Shown: positions 1 to 8,602 of the stretch, piece after piece
Position numbering within the stretch: the first letter of the stretch is position 1
Layout: every line of letters starts with the position of its first letter
DNA from: Syntrophorhabdus sp.
GTDB lineage: Bacteria; Desulfobacterota; BSN033; UBA1163
DNA length: 24,132 nt
Assembly: GCA_020724025.1 (NCBI GenBank)
Contig: DYHU01000006.1
Span: 6,302-30,433, forward strand
Direction of reading: 5' to 3'
Made by a program: the position numbers and the translations under genes
Notes under the pieces: model-generated
Databases searched by the model: none
The model's input: the letters and a program-made list of their open reading frames with translations, nothing else
Told to the model about the DNA's origin: nothing

Positions 1-932
1 TCTATTTTTAATGCCGCCCCCAAAAGGATCCTCTCAGCCAGCTCCCCAAAAGAGATGCCGACATACTCCGCAGCCTTGGGCAGGAGGCTCGTCTCAGTCA
101 TCCCCGGCATTGTATTCACATCGATGACGAAGGGATTTCCTTCATCATCCGTCATCAGATCGACCCTGGCGCAGCCCGAGCAGCCCAGCGCCTGAAAAGC
201 CCTGAGACTGATCTCCTGGGCATGGAGATATTTTTCTCTGGGAATCCGGGCCGGGATGATATACTCCGTCTCCCCTTTCGTATATTTCGAGTGGTAATCA
301 TAGAACCCGCTCTTCGGAACGATCTCGATGATGGGCAGAGCAATGTCATTGAGAATGCCCACGGTGATCTCCTTCCCCTTCATAAACGCTTCAACCAGGA
401 TCTCTTCATCGTATCTCCCTGCCTCCTTCAATGCTCGAAGAAGTTCTTCCTCCTTTTTGACGATGGAGATTCCGATCGTCGACCCCTCCCTTGCCGGTTT
501 GACCACGACCGGAAGGGGAAGGGAAATTTCTCTCGGCGTCTCTCTCTCAATTTCCTCCCTCTTAAAAAATTCGAAGGCGGGTGTCTCGATCTTCTCGTGG
601 AGAAAGATCTTCTTGGCCATCACCTTATGAAGGGCGAGGGCGCTCGCCAGGACGCTTGATCCGGTATAGGGAATCCCCATCAACTCCAGCATCCCCTGAA
701 TCGTTCCATCCTCTCCGTATCTTCCATGGAGGGCGATAAAGGCTATTTCAATTTTCTCTTTTATCAACCTTTCCGCAATGTCACGGCCCACATCCAAGGC
801 ACAGGCTGTATAGCCTTTCTCCAGAAGGGCTTTGTGGATTGCCTTTCCTGTCCGGAGCGAAATCTCCCTCTCACGGGAGATGCCCCCCATCAACACACCC
901 ACCTTCTTTTTCTTAAAGGGTTGATCCTTCAT
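1..932 (-). CDS. ddl: D-alanine--D-alanine ligase, 3' end cut by window edge
   Basis: This cytoplasmic ATP-grasp enzyme joins two D-alanines with ATP; MurF then adds the dipeptide to the UDP-MurNAc-tripeptide. I translated 310 residues from the reverse strand with no stop, so only the last few residues should be missing (the family is usually 300-320). Visible motifs are the N-terminal GGISREREISL (residues 16-26), HGRYGEDG (69-76), IPYTGSSVLASALALHK (Asp is more usual than His before that Lys), the loop YDYHSKY whose first Tyr is typical of D-Ala-D-Ala rather than D-Ala-D-Lac ligases, and DVNTMPGMT with the Mg-binding Asn at 273. An in-frame TAG sits directly before the ATG, so no upstream start in this frame is possible. 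The ribosome site (GGCGG) is weak. It is the last cluster gene in view, 77 bp behind murB. Confidence 0.95.
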   Translation of the reverse strand, partial: MKDQPFKKKKVGVLMGGISREREISLRTGKAIHKALLEKGYTACALDVGRDIAERLIKEKIEIAFIALHGRYGEDGTIQGMLELMGIPYTGSSVLASALALHKVMAKKIFLHEKIETPAFEFFKREEIERETPREISLPLPVVVKPAREGSTIGISIVKKEEELLRALKEAGRYDEEILVEAFMKGKEITVGILNDIALPIIEIVPKSGFYDYHSKYTKGETEYIIPARIPREKYLHAQEISLRAFQALGCSGCARVDLMTDDEGNPFVIDVNTMPGMTETSLLPKAAEYVGISFGELAERILLGAALKI

Positions 933-950
933 CTACTTACCGCCAAAACT

Positions 951-999
951 CCGCAGTCCTTATTCCGCAATCTGCATTCCCTGCCCCGACTTGCGGGGC
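951..999. repeat. ddl-murB gap: CCGCAGTCC/CCGCAATCT repeat and a small hairpin
   Basis: The 77-bp gap between murB and ddl holds CCGCAGTCC (951-959) and CCGCAATCT (965-973), 14 bp apart. The same pair in the same order and spacing occurs in the rsmH-mraZ gap (14885-14907). Next comes a hairpin GCCCCG (983-988) / CGGGGC (994-999) with a 5-nt loop. There is no T-run, so it does not look like an intrinsic terminator. Confidence 0.6.
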
Positions 1000-1009
1000 G
1001 AAATCTGCA

Positions 1010-1915
1010 TTATGGTTCACCCACCACCCTCACCTCCCTCTCCAGGGAGATGGACTTCTCCTCGTAAACCTTTTTCTCCACCCACTCGATGAGACGGAGA
1101 ATCTCTTCCGCGGTCGCCTTTCCCAGGTTGATGATAAAATTCGCATGGCGATCTGAAACCATCGCCTGCCCCATGCTGAACCCTTTCAACCCGATCTCAT
1201 CAATCCACTTTCCTGCCGGCCCTTCCTCCGGATTCTTGAAAATGGAGCCTGCACTCGGATAGTCGAGAGGCTGTGTTCTCTTCCTCATCTCTGAAAAGGA
1301 CTTCACCCGCTCAAGGATCTCCTCTCTTCTTCCATTCCTCAGATGGAAATTTCCTTTCAGGATGATCCAGGATGGCGGTAAGGCCAGACTCCGATAAGAG
1401 AACCGGAGCCTTGACCGGGGTCTCTCGACTATCTCCCCATCCTCTTTCATCAAGGTGACGGAATGGACGACATCTTTCATCTCTGCTCCCCATGCGCCAG
1501 CATTCATGGCCAGCCCGCCGCCTACGGTCCCTGGAATGCCGAAGAAGGGCTCAAGTCCGGCAAGCCCTCTCTGGATGGAGAATTGAACCAGTTGCTGAAG
1601 CAAGCAGCCGGCTTCAACCTCCAGAAACTCCCCATCCCTCTCAATCTTCTTCATCCCCTGGGTCAGACTGACCACCCAGCCGCTCATTCCTCTGTCCCTC
1701 ACGATGAGGTTGGTTCCTTTTCCTAAAATGTAGACCGGGATTCTTTTTCTCCGGGCATGCCGGATCACCTTTCTCAGTTCCTTCACATTCTTCGGGAAGA
1801 GGAGACACTCCGCAGGCCCTCCCACTTTAATGGAGGTGTATTTCTTCATCGGCGCATCGAAGAGCACTCTTCCCTCGATCAAACCTTTGGCCTCTTTCTT
1901 ATAATCTTTTGTCAC
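1010..1915 (-). CDS. murB: UDP-N-acetylenolpyruvoylglucosamine reductase
   Basis: This FAD enzyme reduces UDP-GlcNAc-enolpyruvate to UDP-MurNAc with NADPH in the cytoplasm. It has 301 residues, the size of the shorter type II MurB proteins. Visible motifs are YTSIKVGGPA (26-35), the FAD-binding stretch ILGKGTNLIV (63-72), IPGTVGGGLAMNAGA (127-141), FSYR with the conserved Arg175, and YPSAGSIFKNP with the probable proton-donor Ser224. Near the C-terminus, LEREVRVVG carries the catalytic Glu294. The ATG at 1915 follows murC after 78 bp that hold two hairpins. The ribosome site is poor, so translation may depend on upstream structure; that is an inference. The family assignment is not in doubt. 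Confidence 0.97.
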   Translation of the reverse strand: MTKDYKKEAKGLIEGRVLFDAPMKKYTSIKVGGPAECLLFPKNVKELRKVIRHARRKRIPVYILGKGTNLIVRDRGMSGWVVSLTQGMKKIERDGEFLEVEAGCLLQQLVQFSIQRGLAGLEPFFGIPGTVGGGLAMNAGAWGAEMKDVVHSVTLMKEDGEIVERPRSRLRFSYRSLALPPSWIILKGNFHLRNGRREEILERVKSFSEMRKRTQPLDYPSAGSIFKNPEEGPAGKWIDEIGLKGFSMGQAMVSDRHANFIINLGKATAEEILRLIEWVEKKVYEEKSISLEREVRVVGEP

Positions 1916-1933
1916 TGCCCAATCGCCGATTGT

Positions 1934-1980
1934 CTCAGGGCTAAAGCCCTGAGCTACGTAACTCAGCCCTTCAGGGCTGA
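1934..1980. repeat. Two tandem hairpins in the murC-murB gap
   Basis: CTCAGGGCT (1934-1942) and AGCCCTGAG (1945-1953) form a 9-bp stem with a 2-nt loop. Immediately after, TCAGCCCT (1963-1970) and AGGGCTGA (1973-1980) form an 8-bp stem. The arms share the word CAGGGCT, so alternative pairing between the hairpins is possible. The gap is inside an apparent transcription unit and has no T-tract. It resembles short dispersed repeats of many bacterial genomes. Confidence 0.7.
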
Positions 1981-1993
1981 TAAAAACTCCGAA

Positions 1994-3367
1994 CTAATCC
2001 AGTCGTTTCGCCAGCTCCTCGGCCACCTGCCAGATATCTCCTGCGCCCAGGGTGATCACCATATCTCCAGGGACAACGACACCAAGAAGATGGTTAACGA
2101 TCTTCTTCTTGTCCGGAATATAGGTCACATCCTTATGACCGTATTCCCTGATCCCCTCAAAGAGAGCTCTTGCCTCCACCCCTTCTATCCGGTCCTCTCC
2201 TGCCGCATAAATATCCGTCAGGATGAGAACATCGGCGTCGTAAAAGGCCGCCAAGAAATCCTGGAAGAGGGCCTGTGTCCTCGTATAACGATGGGGTTGA
2301 AAGACGGCGATGATCCTTCTCTTCCATCCTGTTTTCACCGCCCTCAATGTGGCCATGATCTCCACAGGGTGATGGCCATAGTCATCCACGATGAGGATCC
2401 CTTTCTTCTCCCCCTTGACTTGGAATCGTCTTTGAATCCCGTCGAAATCCTTCAGGGCGTCCTGAACGACCTGAAAGGGAATGTCGAGTTCAAAGGCGGT
2501 GGCCACGGCGGCCAGTGCATTATAGACATTATGAAGGCCTGGCATCCGGATCCTTAACCTCCCGATCTCCTTTCGCTGATAGAGCACATCAAAGGTGGTG
2601 GAGAGTCCGTCGAATTCGATCTCCCCTGCCTGAAAATCGGCCTGGGTCGTCAACCCATAAGTCGTGAACCGTTTCTTCAGCTTTGGGAGAAGACTCTGGA
2701 TGTTGGGATGATCGAGACAAAGCACAGCCAACCCAAAGAAGGGAATCTTGTTAAGAAAATCAAGAAAGGCCTCCTTAATCTCTTCAATCCCCTTATAATA
2801 GTCGAGATGTTCCGGATCGATGTTGGTCACCACAGCGATCGTGGGCATCAATTTGAGAAAGGACCCATCGCTTTCATCCGCCTCGGCCACCAGAAAATCT
2901 CCCTGTCCTAACTTCGCGTTGCTCCCGATGCTGTTCAGTCTTCCTCCGATGACCACGGTCGGATCGAGCCCACCCGCACCCAGAACCGTGGCAATGAGGG
3001 AGGTCGTCGTCGTCTTTCCATGAGTTCCCGCAATGGCGATGCCCACCTTCATTCTCATCAATTCCGATAGCATCTCTGCCCTCGGAATGATGGAAATGAG
3101 CTTCTCCTCGGCCACTTCGAGCTCCGGATTGTTCGGACGAATGGCAGAAGAGACGACCACGACATCCGCCTCCTTCACATTCTCCCTTCGGTGGCCATAA
3201 TTGATTTCGCATCCCAGAGTCTGGAGCCTCCGGGTGACCTCTGTCTCCTTCACGTCCGATCCGCTGATCCGGTACCCCAGGTTAAGCAGCACCTCGGCGA
3301 TCCCGCTCATCCCGATGCCCCCGATCCCAACAAAATGGATGTTCCTGATCTTTATTTTTCGGTACAT
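1994..3367 (-). CDS. murC: UDP-N-acetylmuramate--L-alanine ligase
   Basis: This ATP-dependent Mur ligase adds L-alanine to UDP-MurNAc, the first step of stem-peptide assembly. It has 457 residues, normal for MurC. It shows the N-terminal Rossmann motif [15 protein letters not shown] (11-25), [13 protein letters not shown] (36-48), the P-loop GTHGKTTTT (114-122) with the His that marks Mur[11 protein letters not shown] (161-170), [10 protein letters not shown] (182-191), DDYGHHP in the central/C-terminal part, and QPHRYTRT. It ends in TAG. The ATG at 3367 has no strong Shine-Dalgarno; a 120-bp gap with a C-rich palindrome separates it from murG. Confidence 0.98.
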   Translation of the reverse strand: MYRKIKIRNIHFVGIGGIGMSGIAEVLLNLGYRISGSDVKETEVTRRLQTLGCEINYGHRRENVKEADVVVVSSAIRPNNPELEVAEEKLISIIPRAEMLSELMRMKVGIAIAGTHGKTTTTSLIATVLGAGGLDPTVVIGGRLNSIGSNAKLGQGDFLVAEADESDGSFLKLMPTIAVVTNIDPEHLDYYKGIEEIKEAFLDFLNKIPFFGLAVLCLDHPNIQSLLPKLKKRFTTYGLTTQADFQAGEIEFDGLSTTFDVLYQRKEIGRLRIRMPGLHNVYNALAAVATAFELDIPFQVVQDALKDFDGIQRRFQVKGEKKGILIVDDYGHHPVEIMATLRAVKTGWKRRIIAVFQPHRYTRTQALFQDFLAAFYDADVLILTDIYAAGEDRIEGVEARALFEGIREYGHKDVTYIPDKKKIVNHLLGVVVPGDMVITLGAGDIWQVAEELAKRLD

Positions 3368-3380
3368 AAGAAGTTCGATT

Positions 3381-3484
3381 CCCCCTCACCCTTTCCCTCT
3401 CCCACCAAAGGAGAGGGAAATTATTTGTATGATCATCCCTAAAAATCCCCTCCCCCTCGACGGGGGAGGGTGAGGGTGGGGGTG
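3381..3484. repeat. C/G-rich palindromic repeat in the murG-murC gap
   Basis: Two nested hairpins fill this gap: TTTCCCTCTCC (3392-3402) / GGAGAGGGAAA (3410-3420), and CCCTCCCCC (3448-3456) / GGGGGAGGG (3462-3470). An outer pair CCCTCACCCT (3383-3392) / AGGGTGAGGG (3467-3476) ties them together. Related C-rich palindromes occur at 5767-5859 and 21522-21542. It looks like a widespread CCCTCACCC...GAGAGGG dispersed repeat. Confidence 0.75.
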
Positions 3485-3487
3485 GAA

Positions 3488-4564
3488 TCATGCCCCAATC
3501 AAAGCATAACAGTGATCCACGATCTCCTCTGCTGCTTTCGGTCGACCTATTTTTCGAATCGCCTCCTCCATTTTCTCCCTTTCTTCTGGATGGTGATAGA
3601 GATCGAGAATGACCTGGGAGAGGAACGAGCCATTAAGGCCTTCATCCCGAATCATTTTCGCCGCACCGCGATCAACCAACTTCTGTGCATTGATCAATTG
3701 GTGTTGATGCGCCGCATAGGGGTAAGGGATGAGAATCGAAGCTTTTCCACAGACGGCCAGTTCCGCAACCGTGCTCGCCCCTGACCGGCAGATCACCAGA
3801 TCGGCCCTCCGGTAGCAGCGCGCCATCTCATCAATAAAAGGCATCACCTCTGCTTCGAATCCCTTCTCCTCATAGCCTCTCGAAACGAGATCGAAATCTT
3901 CTTTCCCGGTTTGATGGATGAATCTCAAAGACGATTTCGACTCCTTGAGCGAATCCAGAGCCTCCAATATGGCCGTATTGATCCGGTGCGCACCCGCACT
4001 TCCCCCAAAGATGAGAAGGGTGAATCGATCTCCCCTGCCTCGTGAAAACGCTGAGGCAGTGATCTCTTTCCTGATCGGATTGCCGGTTACAACGGTCTTC
4101 CTTTCAGGAAAGTATCTCTTCGTCTCCTCGAAAGAGACAAAAATTCTCTGGCTGAATCTTTTCAGCATTCGGTTGGTCATTCCCGGAATCACATTCTGCT
4201 CATGGATGGCCCTCTTCATCCTGAGAAGCAAGGCGGCCAGAACCGCTGGCCCGGAAGCATATCCGCCCACGCCTAACACGAGCTGGGGTCGAAACTCCTT
4301 CAGGATGGTCAAAGCCTCAGCAATGGCTTTCGGCAGAATCCAGAGGGCTCTCAATTTTCCGGTGAAGGATCTTCCTTTGATGGGCATGGCATGGATCATC
4401 TTCAATGGAAATCTCCCACCCGCCAAGACCCTCGCCTCAATGCCTCGCTCCGTCCCGACGAAGAGGACTTCATTTCCTGCCTCCCTTTCAATAAAGGCCT
4501 CGGCAATCGCCAAGCCTGGAAAGAGGTGTCCTCCTGTGCCCCCTCCGGCAATCACACACCTCAT
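3488..4564 (-). CDS. murG: UDP-GlcNAc--lipid I N-acetylglucosaminyltransferase
   Basis: This peripheral membrane glycosyltransferase (GT28) moves GlcNAc from UDP-GlcNAc onto lipid I to make lipid II at the inner face of the membrane. It has 358 residues, the usual length. Diagnostic features are GGGTGGHLFPGLAIA (7-21), VLGVGGYASGPAVLAA, IHEQNVIPGMTNR, a second Gly-rich loop LLIFGGSAGAHRIN, the UDP-GlcNAc-binding region VICRSGASTVAEL, and IPYPYAAHQHQLINA. Its ATG overlaps the TGA of ftsW by 4 bp (ATGA), so the two are probably translationally coupled. That fits, as FtsW and MurG act at successive membrane steps. Confidence 0.98.
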   Translation of the reverse strand: MRCVIAGGGTGGHLFPGLAIAEAFIEREAGNEVLFVGTERGIEARVLAGGRFPLKMIHAMPIKGRSFTGKLRALWILPKAIAEALTILKEFRPQLVLGVGGYASGPAVLAALLLRMKRAIHEQNVIPGMTNRMLKRFSQRIFVSFEETKRYFPERKTVVTGNPIRKEITASAFSRGRGDRFTLLIFGGSAGAHRINTAILEALDSLKESKSSLRFIHQTGKEDFDLVSRGYEEKGFEAEVMPFIDEMARCYRRADLVICRSGASTVAELAVCGKASILIPYPYAAHQHQLINAQKLVDRGAAKMIRDEGLNGSFLSQVILDLYHHPEEREKMEEAIRKIGRPKAAEEIVDHCYALIGA

Positions 4565-5661
4565 CTTCGTTCCGCATGGGTTGAAAGGTGAAGAAGAATC
4601 CCCAACCCGATGAAATTGGCAATCAATGATGTCCCCCCATAACTGACAAAGGGAAGGGTCAACCCTTTGGTCGGAAGCAGTCCCAGGACCACTCCCATGT
4701 TGATGACTGCCTGAAGAGAGATCATTAAAGCGATCCCCAGGGCTAAATAGGAGCCAAACTTATCCTGAATCGAAATTCCGACCTGGATTCCCCTCAAGGC
4801 CAGGATGAAGAAGAGAAGCACCACCACCATCGCCCCCACCAGTCCCATTTCCTCTCCGATGATGGAGAAGATGAAGTCCGTGTGAGGGGCCGGAAGAAAG
4901 AAGAGTTTCTGTCTCCCCTCTCCCAGTCCAAGCCCGAAGAGGCCGCCCGAACCAAAGGAGAGAAAAGACTGGATGATCTGGAAACTGGTTCCTGTCGGAT
5001 CCTCCCAGGGGCGGATGAAACCGATCAGCCTCTTATAACGATACTCCGCATTCATCAGAAGAGCGTAGGCCACCGGAGCCGCTAACAGGAAGGCGCCGGC
5101 AATATAGATCACCCTCGCGCCGCTGATGAAGAGGAGGAGAAAGACCATAGCCGTGAGAAAGAGGGCCGCCCCGAAATCAGGCTCCTTCAATACCAGTGCG
5201 ATGACCAGACCGGAGAGCAGAAGTGTCGGAAGAAAGCCGAAAGAGAAACTTCGTATCCTTTCTTCCTTCTTGGTCAGGAAGTAAGCCAGAAAGATGATCA
5301 AGCCCAGCTTGGCGAATTCCGAGGGCTGGAAGGTGAAGGCGCTGATCTTCAACCATCGCATCGACCCGCCTGCCCGATGGCCTAAGCCAGGGATCAATAC
5401 GGCGATGAGCAACAGGACGGAGAGCACAAAGATGGGATAGGCAAACCGCTTCAGTAATTCGTAGGGGAAGAACATCATCATAATCATCAATAGGAAACCG
5501 ACTCCCGCATAAAGGGCCTGCCTCTTCAGAAAGTAGTAGGGATCGCCAAACCGTTCTCCTGCAATGATCGCGCTCGTGCTATAGACCATGACGATTCCGA
5601 TCCCCACCAGAGCCAGGGCCACCATCAAAAGAACAAAATCGAATTTACCTCTTGTTTTCAC
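4561..5661 (-). CDS. ftsW: Septal peptidoglycan polymerase (SEDS family)
   Basis: FtsW is an integral membrane glycosyltransferase that polymerises lipid II at the septum with FtsI. The 366-residue protein has about ten hydrophobic segments, starting near residues 8-29 (ending MVYSTSAI). SEDS landmarks are HRAGGSMRWLKI followed by FQPSEFAKLGLI, KEPDFGAALF with the conserved Asp of the active-site region, GFIRPWEDPTGTSFQ, GEGRQKLFFLPAPHTDFIF, IGEEMGLVGA and LPFVSYGGTSL. The start codon is GTG at 5661, with a TAGGA ribosome site about 8 bp upstream. RodA is the alternative, but the dcw context strongly favours FtsW. Confidence 0.96.
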   Translation of the reverse strand: MKTRGKFDFVLLMVALALVGIGIVMVYSTSAIIAGERFGDPYYFLKRQALYAGVGFLLMIMMMFFPYELLKRFAYPIFVLSVLLLIAVLIPGLGHRAGGSMRWLKISAFTFQPSEFAKLGLIIFLAYFLTKKEERIRSFSFGFLPTLLLSGLVIALVLKEPDFGAALFLTAMVFLLLFISGARVIYIAGAFLLAAPVAYALLMNAEYRYKRLIGFIRPWEDPTGTSFQIIQSFLSFGSGGLFGLGLGEGRQKLFFLPAPHTDFIFSIIGEEMGLVGAMVVVLLFFILALRGIQVGISIQDKFGSYLALGIALMISLQAVINMGVVLGLLPTKGLTLPFVSYGGTSLIANFIGLGILLHLSTHAERR

Positions 5662-5667
5662 GTTGTT

Positions 5668-5862
5668 TTCCTAAATCCCAAATTCCAAATCATTCCCAAA
5701 TACCAATGACCCAAACTTTTGTTCATTGAAAATTGGTATTACATGGAAAATAACTCCCAAAAATCTCCTCCCCCCTTGCGGGGGAGGATGAAGGTGGGGG
5801 GTAATCATAAGTCACATGGTCACCCCCACCCTACCCCTCCCCCATCGAAGGGGGAGGGGAGT
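5668..5862. repeat. Composite repeat in the murD-ftsW gap
   Basis: The 248-bp gap holds an AT-rich tract of CCAAATTCCAAAT-like and CCAATGACCCAAAC-like words (5668-5715), with a flanking pair TACCAAT (5701-5707) / ATTGGTA (5732-5738). Two C-rich hairpins follow: CCTCCCCC (5767-5774) / GGGGGAGG (5780-5787) and CCCCTCCCCC (5834-5843) / GGGGGAGGGG (5850-5859). The same AT-rich-then-C-rich order recurs at 21454-21546. No open reading frame or promoter stands out. Confidence 0.7.
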
Positions 5863-5909
5863 TCTTATTATTTTCATGGTTCGTGAGTGACAGGCTTATC
5901 ATGTAAAAT

Positions 5910-7283
5910 TTATTTGGATATTGGCGCTTGGGATTTGGTGCTTATTCGCTGCACGGTTTCCTTAAACACCTTTCCCCTTTCTTTGTAATCCTTGAACATA
6001 TCGAAGCTCGAACAGGCGGGCGAGAGAAGGACCACCTCTCCTCTCTTTGCCGTTCGGTGAGCCAGAAGGACCGCTTCCTCCAGCGTCCCTGCCATGACCG
6101 TATCCGTTAAAGGCCCTAACTCCAGGGCCATCCTCTCCTTCGCCTCTCCGATGAGGATCATTCGCCTGACACGGCCCTGTATCCACTCCCTGAGGGGGCG
6201 GAGATCCGTCTTCTTGTCCTTCCCGCCTGCGATGAGAATGACGGGCTCCTGAAAGCTCTGAAGCGACTTGACTACAGAACCCACGTTTGTTCCCTTCGAA
6301 TCGTTGTAATAGGAAACCCCCTCAATCTCCCGGACAAATTCGAGGCGATGCTCCAATCCCCTGAACCGGTTGAGAACCCTTTGGATCGCCTCTTTCGAAC
6401 TGCCGAAGAACCTCGCCGCAATAACAGCCGCCATTATATTTTCCACATTGTGGATCCCTTTCAGAGGCGACTGACTCAAAGAGTAGGTCTCTTCCACTCC
6501 GCCCAATCTGAGGAGGATATCCTTCCCGTTGAAAAAACTGCCCTCTTCAACTCTTTCCTTCAGGCTGAAAAAGAACTTCTTCGGCCTCACCCTCTCCCCG
6601 TATCGCATCACAATGGGATCATCCCGGTTGAGGATGGCCGCATCCTCCATCCCCTGGTTCTTAAAAATCCTGATCTTTGCCTCAATATAGTCTTCGTATT
6701 TCGAATAACGGTCGAGATGATCTTCGGTGATATTGAGCAGGACCGAGCACCTGGGTCGGAAGTCCTCGATCCCCTCTAATTGAAAACTGGAGACCTCAAC
6801 GACCAATATCTCCAACCGGCTTCCTTCCTTTGCGAAAAGGATCAGAGGCTCTCCCACATTTCCGCCGACCCCAACTTCCTTCCCTTCTTCCTTCAGCATC
6901 TCGCCGATGAGCAGGGTGGTGGTCGTCTTACCATTGGTGCCTGTAACCGCAATGATGGGAATGTTGATGAAATGGTAAGCCAGCTCCATTTCACTGATCA
7001 CCTGTATTCCTCTATCCAGCGCCTTCTGAATGGGTTCAAGGGTGGGATCAACTCCTGGGCTGAGGATGATGAGATCCTGATCGAGGAAGTGACTCACCGT
7101 ATGCCCGCCCCATTCCGTTGAGATGGACAACTCCCTTAACTCTTGAAACACCTCCTTCATCTCCTCTTCGGACTTCACCTCTGAAGCGCTGACGATCGAT
7201 CCTTTCTCCCTGAGGAATTTCACCGTCGCCAGTCCTGTTCTGGCTAAACCAACCACCAGTACTCTTCTTCCGCTAAGATCCAT
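5910..7283 (-). CDS. murD: UDP-N-acetylmuramoylalanine--D-glutamate ligase
   Basis: This Mur ligase adds D-glutamate to UDP-MurNAc-L-Ala in the cytoplasm. The 457-residue protein begins with the Rossmann motif RRVLVVGLARTGLATVKFL and carries ILSPGVDP (73-80), the P-loop GTNGKTTTT (115-123), EVSSFQLEG, NITEDHLDRY, the C-terminal-domain motif YYNDSKGTNVGSV, LIAGGKDK, and the typical ending LSPACSSFDMFKDYKERG. The ATG at 7283 has only a weak ribosome site. It is bounded on both sides by repeat-filled gaps of about 245 bp, the two longest in the cluster, so it is the most isolated gene here and could be partly uncoupled in expression (inference). Confidence 0.98.
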   Translation of the reverse strand: MDLSGRRVLVVGLARTGLATVKFLREKGSIVSASEVKSEEEMKEVFQELRELSISTEWGGHTVSHFLDQDLIILSPGVDPTLEPIQKALDRGIQVISEMELAYHFINIPIIAVTGTNGKTTTTLLIGEMLKEEGKEVGVGGNVGEPLILFAKEGSRLEILVVEVSSFQLEGIEDFRPRCSVLLNITEDHLDRYSKYEDYIEAKIRIFKNQGMEDAAILNRDDPIVMRYGERVRPKKFFFSLKERVEEGSFFNGKDILLRLGGVEETYSLSQSPLKGIHNVENIMAAVIAARFFGSSKEAIQRVLNRFRGLEHRLEFVREIEGVSYYNDSKGTNVGSVVKSLQSFQEPVILIAGGKDKKTDLRPLREWIQGRVRRMILIGEAKERMALELGPLTDTVMAGTLEEAVLLAHRTAKRGEVVLLSPACSSFDMFKDYKERGKVFKETVQRISTKSQAPISK

Positions 7284-7292
7284 ATCTTCAGC

Positions 7293-7523
7293 TGGAATGA
7301 TGGAATGTTGGAATGATGGAATAATGGGTAAACCATAACGAACGCCACTGGAAAGTTGTCATTGCAAGGAGCGCGAGCAACGAAGCAACCCCATGAGATT
7401 GCTTCCCCCGAATCAAGTTCGGGGTCGCAATGACAGTCTGTAGGATGTCAACTGATTTAAGGCGTTCACTGTCATTATTTCTCAACCCAATATTCCAATG
7501 TTCCATTCTTCCAATATTCCATG
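7293..7523. repeat. Nested inverted repeats filling the mraY-murD gap
   Basis: The outer arms are degenerate GGAATGATGGAAT-type tracts at 7293-7328, with their inverted counterpart ATTCCAATGTTCCATTC-type at 7486-7523. Inside lies a second element bounded by TGTCATTGC (7357-7365) and GCAATGACA (7427-7435), containing the hairpin CCCCGAA (7406-7412) / TTCGGGG (7418-7424) and AGGAGCGCGAGCAACGAAGC. That inner part matches the form of dispersed 'cattgcgaggagcgaagcaacgaagcaat' repeats common in environmental genomes. There is no coding potential. Confidence 0.7.
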
Positions 7524-7525
7524 TT

Positions 7526-8602
7526 TTATCTAAGTTTCAGCGTGCCGATGGCCACCAATCCCAGGATGATGGCGATGATCCAGAACCGGACGATGATCTT
7601 CGGCTCTGCCCAGCCCTTCAATTCAAAATGGTGATGGATGGGAGCCATCCGGAAGACCCTCTTTCGGCGCAACTTAAACGAGATGACCTGAATGATGACT
7701 GAAAGCGTCTCGACCACAAAGATCCCGCCCACGATCACCAGGAGAAACTCCTGTTTCGTGACCACGGCGATCGTCCCCAGAGCCGCTCCCAGCGCCAGCG
7801 AGCCGACATCGCCCATAAAGACCTGAGCAGGATAGGTATTGAACCAGAGAAAACCCAGGCCGGAACCGAGCAGGGCTCCGCATAAGATCGTCAGCTCTCC
7901 GCTCCCCCTGACAAAGGGGATCTGAAGGTAACTGGCAAACCGGTAATGGCCGGCCAGATAACAGAAGAGGATGAAGGTGCCGCTGGCGATCAATACCGGT
8001 CCGATCGCCAATCCATCCAGCCCATCGGTCAGGTTGACGGCATTGGCCGTGCCTACGATGACGAACATTCCGAAGAGGATGTACCAGTTTCCGAGGTCCG
8101 GCATGACCCTCTTGAAGAAGGGAAAGATCAGTCTCGAATCGTGGTCAATCGTGTTGAACAGAACCCAGCTTGTCACAAGACCCATCGCTACCTGGATGGG
8201 GAATTTATATCGGGCCTTGATGCCCATGCCATCCTTATCCCGAACCTTTTTGTAGTCATCGAGAAATCCAAGCGCTCCGAACCCCAGAGTGGTCAGCAGC
8301 ACTATCCAGATATATGGATTCGTCAGGTCAGCCCAGAGAAAGGTCGGGATGAGGAGCGCCATCAGGATCAGACTTCCTCCCATGGTGGGCGTCCCGTTTT
8401 TGGAGAGATGCCTCGATGGAACATCCTCCCTCACCACCTGTTTGATCTGAAAAGCCCTCAACTTCTCAATGATCCAGGGGCCGATGATAAAACTAATGAG
8501 CAGGGCGGTCAGAATCGCATAGACCGTCCGGATGGTGATGTACCGGAAGACATTGAAAAAGGAGATCAGCTCATGAAGAGGATAGAGCAGATGATAGAGC
8601 AT
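7526..8602 (-). CDS. mraY: Phospho-N-acetylmuramoyl-pentapeptide-transferase
   Basis: MraY is a polytopic membrane enzyme that transfers phospho-MurNAc-pentapeptide to undecaprenyl phosphate, giving lipid I. At 358 residues it has the normal length and about ten membrane segments. It shows TPTMGG (71-76), LGFLDDYKK (111-119) with the Asp pair 115-116, [12 protein letters not shown] (188-199), [12 protein letters not shown] with catalytic Asp265, and the [11 protein letters not shown] loop with the His cluster at 323-325. The ATG at 8602 is preceded by a purine-rich AGGGAGGGAAG ribosome site and overlaps the end of murF by 32 bp. Its substrate is made by MurF just upstream and its product is used by MurG. 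Confidence 0.98.
   Translation of the reverse strand: MLYHLLYPLHELISFFNVFRYITIRTVYAILTALLISFIIGPWIIEKLRAFQIKQVVREDVPSRHLSKNGTPTMGGSLILMALLIPTFLWADLTNPYIWIVLLTTLGFGALGFLDDYKKVRDKDGMGIKARYKFPIQVAMGLVTSWVLFNTIDHDSRLIFPFFKRVMPDLGNWYILFGMFVIVGTANAVNLTDGLDGLAIGPVLIASGTFILFCYLAGHYRFASYLQIPFVRGSGELTILCGALLGSGLGFLWFNTYPAQVFMGDVGSLALGAALGTIAVVTKQEFLLVIVGGIFVVETLSVIIQVISFKLRRKRVFRMAPIHHHFELKGWAEPKIIVRFWIIAIILGLVAIGTLKLR

Noticed and set aside
1757..2557. Long plus-strand frame of 266 codons opposite murC/murB
   Set aside because: It lies antisense to two certain genes, crosses a repeat-filled gap and shows no recognisable motif; a shadow frame.
3383..3476. C-rich hairpins considered as a terminator inside the dcw operon
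   Set aside because: No T-run follows the stems on the minus strand, and related palindromes recur elsewhere; treated as a dispersed repeat.
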